Source: CAZEFK01 sp964511405 (GTDB taxonomy: Bacteria > Pseudomonadota > Alphaproteobacteria > Elsterales > Elsteraceae). From it: 21,583 nucleotides of DNA. Position 1 is the first letter of the stretch. Every line of letters begins with the position of its first letter. Below are positions 16,256 to 21,583 of this stretch, one piece after another. Below the pieces are notes generated by a model. The model searched no databases and was not told where the DNA came from. It saw only the letters and a list, made by a program, of their open reading frames with translations. Location of the stretch: contig CAZEFK010000125.1 of NCBI GenBank assembly GCA_964511405.1, forward strand, positions 1 through 21,583, read 5' to 3'. A program made the position numbers and the translations under genes.

Positions 16256-17259
16256 CGGATCACTCCCCGGATCTGGGCCAGCAGGTCGGTCGGGACGGCG
16301 ACGCCATGGACGGCGCGGCGGCGGGCGGCGGCGCGGCCATGGCCCGGGATCCGGGCGCCGTCCTGGGCCGCGATCGCCCCGACCAGGCGCGCGATGCGCG
16401 CCCCGAAGGCGCCGCCCGAGCTCGTCCCGGCGTCGATGGCGATGAAGGTCTGGCCGGTGCGCGGCGGCCCGCCCGCCGGGCCGGAGAACGGGCTGGCATC
16501 CAGGCCCAGCACGGCGCCGCTGACGGCCGCCGCCAGCACCTCGACCAGCAGGGCGATGCCGACGCCCTTGTAGCCGCCCGACGGCGCCATGCTGCCCTGG
16601 AGCGCCACGTCGGGATCGGTGGTCGGGCGGCCATCGGGCCCGAACGCCCAGCCCTCGGGGATCGCCTGGCCGGCGCGCCGGCGACGCAGGATCTCGCTCT
16701 TGGCGACGACGCTGGCGCTCTGGTCGATCGACAGCGCCAGCCCGCCCCGGCCGTCGGGCACGGCGAGGGCGATCGGGTTGGTGCCGACCACCGGCTTGGC
16801 GCCGCCGGACGGCGCGATCGAGGCCGGGGCGTGGGTGAAGCCCAGGCCGACCAGCCCAGCGGCCGCGATCCGCTCGGTGTGGTAGCCGAGCACGCCGCAA
16901 TTGTAGGAATTGCGAACCGCCAGCGCCGCGATCCCCAGCTCGCGCGCCGCCGGCAGCAGCGCCGCCAGGCCGGCATCGATGGCGGGGTGGGCGAAGCCGC
17001 TGCCGGCATCGACCACCACCAGCCCCGGCTTCGGCCGCGACACAACGGGCACTGCCATGCCGTCGACCTTGCCGCAGCGCAGATGCTCGCAATAGGTCGG
17101 CAGATAGGCCACGCCGTGGCTGGCGACGCCGTCGGCCTCGGCCGCCGCGATCGCCGCCGCCAGCGGCCCGGCCTGTGCCGATGTCGCGCCGGCGGCGACC
17201 AGCACCGCCCGGGCCAGGGCTTCGATGTCGGCGACGGACAGAGTTTCGGTTTCGGCCAT
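16252..17259 (-). CDS. Ldh2/malate dehydrogenase-family NAD(P)-dependent oxidoreductase
   Basis: This 335-residue protein belongs to the Ldh_2 (malate/L-lactate/ureidoglycolate/Pyr2C reductase) family, soluble enzymes that interconvert 2-hydroxy acids and 2-oxo acids or reduce cyclic imino acids. Family marks are ASHGVAYLPTY with catalytic His48, SGGAKPVVGTNPIALAVP in the cofactor region, and the C-terminal GGYKGVGIALLVEVLAAAVSGA. The usual arginine four residues after the catalytic histidine, which contacts the substrate carboxylate in characterised members, appears to be Tyr52. This may shift specificity. An AGGAG ribosome site precedes the ATG. It sits 22 bases after the DUF3726 gene and overlaps the methyltransferase start. 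Confidence 0.93.
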   Translation of the reverse strand: MAETETLSVADIEALARAVLVAAGATSAQAGPLAAAIAAAEADGVASHGVAYLPTYCEHLRCGKVDGMAVPVVSRPKPGLVVVDAGSGFAHPAIDAGLAALLPAARELGIAALAVRNSYNCGVLGYHTERIAAAGLVGLGFTHAPASIAPSGGAKPVVGTNPIALAVPDGRGGLALSIDQSASVVAKSEILRRRRAGQAIPEGWAFGPDGRPTTDPDVALQGSMAPSGGYKGVGIALLVEVLAAAVSGAVLGLDASPFSGPAGGPPRTGQTFIAIDAGTSSGGAFGARIARLVGAIAAQDGARIPGHGRAAARRRAVHGVAVPTDLLAQIRGVIR

Positions 17260-17281
17260 CGATCGCTCCTACCGGATCCTC

Positions 17282-17842
17282 TCAATCATCGTCGACGACC
17301 CCGGCGCCGGCGCCGCGGCGGCGCGACTGGTCGGAGGCCGGCACATAGGTCCGGGCGGCATAGGCTTCGAGCCGCGCCCAGGCCTCGCCGCCACCGGCGT
17401 CGAGCGCGCCGCCCAGCCGTGTCCACAGCGCGGCGGCGTCCGCCACCGCGCCCCGATGGCACACGACCATCCCGCCCTCTGCCGCCACCTCGAACGCGGC
17501 CCGCACGACGAACGGCGTCAGCAGCTCGGGATGCAGCACGGGACCCGCAGCGATCGCCGGCGCCGGCAGCAGCGCGTGGTCCATGAGCGCCGCCCCCAGC
17601 GCCACCGGACACAGCGGCCCGTCGGCGCCGGACCAGCGTCCGTCCGCCTCGGCGATGCGCACCGACACCAGCCCGGCGGCGTGGCGGTCGAGCAGGTCGG
17701 CGAATGCCGGCCGCCCGTCGATGCCATGCGCCGCCAGCCAGCGCAGCGCCTTGCCGGCCTCCTCGGCCAGGCCCCAGGGCAGGCCGGCGCCGCGCGCCGC
17801 CTTGCGCACCGTGGCCTCGATCTCGCCCAAGGACGGCCTCAC
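17282..17842 (-). CDS. DUF3726 domain-containing protein
   Basis: This 186-residue soluble protein has the DUF3726 pattern: SLGEIEATVRKAARGAGLPWGLAEEAGKALRWL at the N terminus, PVALGAALMDH in the middle and a later HPELLTPFV element. The last 20 residues are low-complexity, basic then acidic, and probably disordered. Function of the family is not known. The gene is locked into the operon by a 4-base ATGA overlap with the 539-aa gene upstream. It precedes the Ldh2-type dehydrogenase by 22 bases, so a role in the same pathway is likely. Confidence 0.85.
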   Translation of the reverse strand: MRPSLGEIEATVRKAARGAGLPWGLAEEAGKALRWLAAHGIDGRPAFADLLDRHAAGLVSVRIAEADGRWSGADGPLCPVALGAALMDHALLPAPAIAAGPVLHPELLTPFVVRAAFEVAAEGGMVVCHRGAVADAAALWTRLGGALDAGGGEAWARLEAYAARTYVPASDQSRRRGAGAGVVDDD

Positions 17843-19458
17843 GGGCTGAGCTCCTCGGGCAGCGGCGCGTGCTGGAACAGGGTGATGCGGACCCAGCGGT
17901 CGGAGCGCGGATCGAAGCGGGTCGCGCCGAAGCAGGCGAGCTTGGCGCGCAGCAGGTCGATCGGCCGCATCGCGGCGTCGAGCAGGTTATCCCGGACTTC
18001 GCCATAGGGATGGCGCTCGGCGATCTGCACGCGGCGCACGACATGCCGCCAGTCGGGCTCCGCCATCAGCAGCCGAGCGACCGGCGCCGGCGCCGGCCAG
18101 GCCGCGAGCGCCCGGTGGAGCGCCGCCACGTCGCGCGCCACCCCCAGCGGCTGCTCCAAGTCGGCCTCGGGCTCCTCGGCGCGCTCGCCGAGCCGCGGCT
18201 CCAGCTTCTCGGCCGAGACGTACCAGAACCGGGCCTGGGCCTCGGGCCGCGAGAAGTCGAGCGCCAGCGCGAAGCCGTACTGCGCTTCGATCAGCGACCG
18301 CAGCCGGCCGACCGGCATGGCGCCATCGATCGGGAATTCGGCGTCCTCGTCCACCGCCATCGTCTCGGCCAAGTCGTCGACCACATCGCCGTGGGGCTCG
18401 ATCAGCAGCGCGACGAGCTGTTCCTGGGCTTCCAGCCCGAGCGCGCCGGCCGCCCAGCGCATCAGCCGATCCCAGGGCCGCGGCGCGTCGGCCGGCAGGC
18501 GGTCGAGCTCGGCCGCCAGCCGCTCCAGGTCGCGACCCAGCTCGGCGATCCGCCGCGCCTGCACGGGATCGGCGGTGCGCCAGTCCGGCAGCTCGGCCTG
18601 CGCCCGCGCCAGGGCGGCCCGGACATCGGCCAGACGGTCAGCCCGCGGCAAGGCCCGCACCCGCGCCAGCGCCGTCTCGCGCGCCGTGATCCAGCGGTCG
18701 ATCAGGGCCGGGTGGTTGACCAGGAACGGCGCCATGCCGAGTCCGGTGGCGTTGCCGATGCCGAGCGTCCGGCGCAGCGCCGGATCGAGCGCCACCGCCC
18801 GGTCCGGCGCCTGCGTGAGGGCCAGATGCTCGACCAGGTCCAGGGTGAAGCTGCGGATCAAATAGACGGCCAGCATCTCGGCCTGGAAGGGCGCGGCCAG
18901 CTCCGGCCGGTCGCGGATGCGGTCGCGGTCGGCCAGCCCGAACTTGCCGCTGCCATAGACCGCGGTCGTGCGCATCAGATACCCGACCTCGGCCAGCGCG
19001 GCCGGGTCGGGCTGGCGGCCCGCGGCCAAGGCCGCCACCACCTGGTCGAACAGGCGGACGCTGCGGTTGGCCCGCGCCATCACCAGCTCGGCCCCGGTGC
19101 AGCGCCCGGCTTCCTGCAGCGGCACGTTGGCGGCCAGGCGGTCGAGGTCGGCGGCGCTGGGCTCGCCGTCATGGAGCGCGAAGGTCGCGTCCCAGGCCTC
19201 GGCGATGACCCGGTCGGTGCGCCGCGCCGGATCCAGCTCGTGGCCGAAGCAGACCAGGCTGTAGGTGCGGGCGGGTCCGCGGACGCGATAGACCGCCCGG
19301 CCGGCGCCGCGCGCGTCGATCGCCCACAGCGGCCGGTCGATGCGCCAGCCCTCGCGGGCCAGGCGGCGCAGCAGCACGCGCAGGAAGCTGAGCCGCGTGG
19401 CATGGAAGCTGCCCAGCCGCGCCAGCCGCATCACCTGCTCCGGCGGGCGCAGGGTCAT
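17839..19458 (-). CDS. Conserved-looking soluble protein of unknown function (539 aa)
   Basis: I do not recognise this 539-residue protein. It lacks a signal peptide and membrane helices. Residues 1-70 contain a basic helix-rich start and a YSLVCFGHELDPARRTDR element. A central region near 140-220 reads TTAVYGSGKFGLADRDR followed by an EMLAVYLIRSFTLDLVEHLAL helix, and GIGNATGLGMAPFLVNHP near 250. A charged, probably coiled helical stretch spans about 280-340. The C terminus includes FWYVSAEKLEPRLGER and ends with RWVRITLFQHAPLPEE. The conserved-looking glycine-rich and aromatic motifs suggest an enzyme or binding protein rather than a structural one. It begins one base after the dipeptidase stop and overlaps the DUF3726 start, so the three are coupled. 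Confidence 0.75.
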   Translation of the reverse strand: MTLRPPEQVMRLARLGSFHATRLSFLRVLLRRLAREGWRIDRPLWAIDARGAGRAVYRVRGPARTYSLVCFGHELDPARRTDRVIAEAWDATFALHDGEPSAADLDRLAANVPLQEAGRCTGAELVMARANRSVRLFDQVVAALAAGRQPDPAALAEVGYLMRTTAVYGSGKFGLADRDRIRDRPELAAPFQAEMLAVYLIRSFTLDLVEHLALTQAPDRAVALDPALRRTLGIGNATGLGMAPFLVNHPALIDRWITARETALARVRALPRADRLADVRAALARAQAELPDWRTADPVQARRIAELGRDLERLAAELDRLPADAPRPWDRLMRWAAGALGLEAQEQLVALLIEPHGDVVDDLAETMAVDEDAEFPIDGAMPVGRLRSLIEAQYGFALALDFSRPEAQARFWYVSAEKLEPRLGERAEEPEADLEQPLGVARDVAALHRALAAWPAPAPVARLLMAEPDWRHVVRRVQIAERHPYGEVRDNLLDAAMRPIDLLRAKLACFGATRFDPRSDRWVRITLFQHAPLPEELSP

Positions 19459-19459
19459 G

Positions 19460-20422
19460 TCACGGCCCCGGCGCGAAGACGCGCTCGAAATAATCGAGCC
19501 AGTTCAGGCCCATGATGCGGTCGACCTCGGCCGCCGCGAAACCGGCCGCCGCGAGGCCCTCGGCGATGCGGCCGAAATCGCGGTTGCTGGCGAACCAGCT
19601 TTGCGCTGGCGGAAACACGGCGCCGCTCGACTCCTTGGTCCAGCGCCCGACCCGCATCCAGTCGACGACGCTGTCGGGCTGGCCCTGGCACAGATCGGAG
19701 CCGAGGCCCAGGGCGCCGACGCCGGTCATCTCGGCGGTGCGCGCGACCATGGTGCAGAAGGCCTCCAGCGTGCAGCCGGAGCCGCCGGCCAGATGGTGGG
19801 GGTAGAGGCTGAAGCCCAGCATGCCGCCCGACTCGGCCAGCGCGCGCAGCACGGCGTCCGATTTGTTGCGCGGCACCGGATGCCAGGACGCGGGATTGGC
19901 GTGGGTGATCGCGATCGGCCGCGCCGAGAGCTCGATCGCCTGCAGGGTCGAGCGCTCGGCCGAATGCGACATGTCGATGGCCATGCCCAAGCGGTTCATC
20001 TCGGCGATGACTTCGCGCCCCATGCGCGTGATCCCGGAATCCTCGGCCTCGGCGCAGCCGGCCGCAAGCAGGCTCTGGTTGTTGTAGGACAGCTGCATGA
20101 ACCGCACGCCGAGCGCGTGGCAGATCTCGACCAGCCCGATATCGTCCTCGATCGGCGACGGATTCTGGAAGCCGAAATAGACGGCGGTCCGGCCCTCGCG
20201 CTGCGCCCGCCTGACGTCGTCGGCGGTGCGGCCGGGAAAGATCCGCTCCGGGAAGCGCTGGAACCGGCGGTTCCATTGCTCGAGGTTGGCGACCGTCTCG
20301 CGGAAGGTCTCGTGATAGGCGATGGTCACGTGGATCGCGGTGACGCCGCCTGCGGCCAGCTCGTCGAAGATCGCCTCCGACCAGTTGCAGTACTGCAGTC
20401 CGTCGATGATCAGCCGCGCCAT
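19460..20422 (-). CDS. M19 (renal dipeptidase) family protein with altered metal site
   Basis: This 320-residue protein is the first gene of the operon. It has the M19 TIM-barrel pattern: IDMSHSAERST with His153, ITHANP with His174, a VPRNKSD element, and GLGSDLCQG with Asp243. These match the second metal and substrate residues of membrane dipeptidases, which hydrolyse dipeptides and some amides or lactams. The usual N-terminal HxD metal pair is replaced by Leu9 and Tyr11 (DGLQYCNW). The bridging glutamate after the third strand appears to be Gln86 (FGFQN). A normal binuclear zinc site is therefore unlikely, and the protein may use one metal or act on a different bond. No signal peptide, so it is cytoplasmic. 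Confidence 0.88.
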   Translation of the reverse strand: MARLIIDGLQYCNWSEAIFDELAAGGVTAIHVTIAYHETFRETVANLEQWNRRFQRFPERIFPGRTADDVRRAQREGRTAVYFGFQNPSPIEDDIGLVEICHALGVRFMQLSYNNQSLLAAGCAEAEDSGITRMGREVIAEMNRLGMAIDMSHSAERSTLQAIELSARPIAITHANPASWHPVPRNKSDAVLRALAESGGMLGFSLYPHHLAGGSGCTLEAFCTMVARTAEMTGVGALGLGSDLCQGQPDSVVDWMRVGRWTKESSGAVFPPAQSWFASNRDFGRIAEGLAAAGFAAAEVDRIMGLNWLDYFERVFAPGP

Positions 20423-20458
20423 GCCTGATCGAACGGCCGGCCGGGATTTCGGTCAATG

Positions 20459-20481
20459 CGGAAATCTGTTACCGGATTCCG
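20459..20481. promoter_or_regulatory. Candidate LysR operator between the divergent genes
   Basis: The 81-base spacer between the dipeptidase gene and the LysR gene contains an inverted repeat of CGGAA and TTCCG separated by 13 bases, centred near 20470. LysR proteins typically bind such dyads in divergent promoters. The arms are short and other GC-rich dyads (GGCCGGCC) lie nearby, so the call is tentative. Confidence 0.35.
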
Positions 20482-20503
20482 GAGAAACCGCACGAGACCT
20501 GCC

Positions 20504-21385
20504 ATGCGTCCCACCCTTGCCGGCCTGCGCGTGTTCGCCGCCGTGGCCGAGACCGGCAACATCCGCCGCGCCGCCGACCGCCTGGGCCGGACGCCGTCGT
20601 CGGTGTCCGAGCAGCTGGCCTTGTTCGAGGCCGAGGTCGGCGCCGCGCTGTTCGAGACCAGCCGCAAGGCGCGGCTGACCGCGGCCGGGCGCTTCGTCCA
20701 TGGCCAGGTGCGCGATCTCTTGAGCCATTACGAGCGCATGGCCGAGACGGTCGGCGCCTATGCCCGCCACGCGGTCGGACGGGTCGACGTGGCCTCGGTG
20801 CCCTCGGTCGCCGTCAGCGTGCTGCCGGCCGTGATCGCCCAGTTCCGCGCCCAATGGCCCGACGTGGTGATCGACGTCCGCGACGGCGATTCCGACAGCG
20901 TCGCCGGGCTGGTCGTGACCGCCCAGGTCGAGCTGGGCCTCGCCAGCCCGGCCCAGAACCGCCCGGGCCTGGCCTTCGCGCCCCTGTTCGAGGACCGCTT
21001 GGGCGTGGTGTGCCGCCGCGACGACCCGCTAGCCCAGGCCGACACGCTGCCGCGCGCGGCCCTTGACGGCCGGACCATGCTGGCCAACGGCATCACCGGC
21101 ACCAGCCCACCGGACGCAGCGCCGATCGTCGTCCGCAACGTGCTGTCGCTGCTGGCGCTCGTGCGCGCCGGGATCGGCATCACCCTGCTGCCCCGCCTGT
21201 CCCTGGCCGACGCCCCGGACCTGGCCTTCGTGCCCGTGGACGAGCCCGACGCGCGGCGCACGGTCGGGGTCGTGAGCCGCGCCGGGGAAAGCCTGTCGCC
21301 AGCGGCCGCGGCATTTCTGGCGCTGGTGCGGGATGCGCTGGCGGCCGACGCCGGGCGGCTGGGGGTGACGCTGCTGGGCGATTGA
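20504..21385 (+). CDS. LysR family transcriptional regulator
   Basis: I choose the ATG at 20504 (293 residues) because it puts the helix-turn-helix at the usual distance from the N terminus. An in-frame ATG at 20456 would add 16 basic residues and cover the candidate operator. The HTH is at about 8-60 (LRVFAAVAETGNIRRAADRLGRTPSSVSEQLALFE), followed by a linker helix and an effector-binding domain from about 87 to the end, with GIGITLLPRLS near the C terminus. It is transcribed divergently from the five-gene operon starting at 20422, the standard arrangement for a LysR activator of its neighbour. The inducer is probably the operon's substrate, by inference. Confidence 0.93.
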   Translation: MRPTLAGLRVFAAVAETGNIRRAADRLGRTPSSVSEQLALFEAEVGAALFETSRKARLTAAGRFVHGQVRDLLSHYERMAETVGAYARHAVGRVDVASVPSVAVSVLPAVIAQFRAQWPDVVIDVRDGDSDSVAGLVVTAQVELGLASPAQNRPGLAFAPLFEDRLGVVCRRDDPLAQADTLPRAALDGRTMLANGITGTSPPDAAPIVVRNVLSLLALVRAGIGITLLPRLSLADAPDLAFVPVDEPDARRTVGVVSRAGESLSPAAAAFLALVRDALAADAGRLGVTLLGD

Positions 21386-21408
21386 CCGGACGAACGGTTG
21401 TGTATTAT

Positions 21409-21442
21409 CAGACTTAGCACGTATCAAGTTCAGATTAAGCAC
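21409..21442 (+). repeat. Pair of near-identical 12-bp direct repeats
   Basis: CAGACTTAGCAC at 21409-21420 and CAGATTAAGCAC at 21431-21442 agree at 10 of 12 positions and begin exactly 22 bases apart, two helical turns. They lie in the AT-richer stretch just upstream of a short signal-peptide-like ORF. This spacing suits tandem binding of a response regulator or activator. It is a two-copy observation and could be chance. Confidence 0.35.
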
Positions 21443-21461
21443 AACTTGCTCGGGGCCTGTG

Positions 21462-21533
21462 ATGAAGCTCTCCCTCGCTGCGGTCGGCATGGCTGTTCTC
21501 ATGCTCCCCCTGCTCGATGCTCAGCCGGCTTAG
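21462..21533 (+). CDS. Short signal-peptide-like ORF, possibly a truncated gene
   Basis: The 23 codons start MKLSLAAVG, continue with a hydrophobic core and end DAQPA followed directly by TAG. This is the shape of a secretion signal with nothing after it. A GGGG stretch lies 6 bases before the ATG. It may be the 5' remnant of a secreted-protein gene interrupted by the following sequence, or a genuine tiny membrane peptide. The window ends 50 bases later, so this cannot be settled here. Confidence 0.35.
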   Translation: MKLSLAAVGMAVLMLPLLDAQPA

Positions 21534-21583
21534 AGCCGATCCCAAAAGGTCTTGAATCGGATCAATATGTTGTGATTCGGTGC
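21534..21583. other. Possible end of an insertion element cut by the window edge
   Basis: The last 50 bases are much less GC-rich than the upstream genes and contain paired GAATC/GATTC motifs, with no reading frame that matches the flanks. Sequence of this sort, starting just after an interrupted-looking ORF, is what the edge of an insertion sequence would look like. No transposase or terminal repeat partner is visible, so this is a weak suggestion. Confidence 0.15.

Noticed and set aside
15167..17092. 641-aa reading of the methyltransferase with a long N-terminal extension
   Set aside because: The first 279 residues are low-complexity Arg/Gly/Pro sequence over the dehydrogenase gene in another frame. 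The ATGA overlap at 16252-16255 gives a natural start.
20456..20503. Upstream ATG for the LysR regulator
   Set aside because: It adds a basic 16-residue tail ahead of an already complete HTH domain and lies over the candidate operator.
1..21583. CRISPR array, tRNA, rRNA or prophage
   Set aside because: No evenly spaced repeats, cloverleaf sequence, rRNA-like blocks or phage structural genes were seen on either strand.

Overview
This is a GC-rich stretch of chromosome with tightly packed genes, many translationally coupled through ATGA or GTGA overlaps. TRAP transporters, Ldh-type dehydrogenases, a DUF3726 protein and the codon bias together suggest an alphaproteobacterium, possibly of the Rhodospirillales. 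That placement is inference. No rRNA, tRNA or CRISPR array is visible.

Region 1 (1-3533, all minus strand) is a four-gene transport operon read from right to left: a MarR-type regulator, then the TRAP substrate-binding protein, small permease and large permease. A REP-like palindrome lies beyond its 3' end.

Region 2 (about 3600-14120) looks accessory. By eye its base composition is less GC-rich than the flanks, most clearly in the 381-aa gene at 3750-4895 and the intergenic stretches near 5000 and 11300. Its core is a coupled minus-strand cassette in transcription order: a 775-aa protein of no recognised family, a 360-aa FAD-dependent oxidoreductase, an 800-aa fusion of an NlpC/P60-like cysteine peptidase and a subtilisin, and an 84-aa protein resembling a free-standing subtilisin propeptide (I9) domain. 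A secreted PQQ-like beta-propeller protein is transcribed divergently across an AT-rich spacer that carries a perfect 8-bp inverted repeat. A secreted orphan protein and a Uma2-family protein flank the set. A large partner protein, a flavoprotein and a subtilase without a signal peptide recall the maturation systems of protein-derived quinone cofactors (LodA/LodB, and QhpE/QhpG of quinohemoprotein amine dehydrogenase). I regard this as the most interesting part of the window. The functional link is a hypothesis.

Region 3 (14227-15189) is an integral membrane protein made of two tandem DUF6328-like units.

Region 4 (15167-21385) is a five-gene minus-strand operon with a divergent LysR regulator. 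In transcription order it encodes an M19 dipeptidase homologue that has lost several expected metal ligands, a 539-aa protein of unknown function, a DUF3726 protein, an Ldh2/malate dehydrogenase-family oxidoreductase and a SABATH-type carboxyl methyltransferase. It looks like a small catabolic or modification pathway for an unidentified carboxylated or amino-acid-like compound.

The right edge (21386-21583) has a pair of near-identical 12-bp direct repeats, a 23-codon ORF resembling a bare signal peptide, and sequence that may be the end of an insertion element cut by the window boundary.
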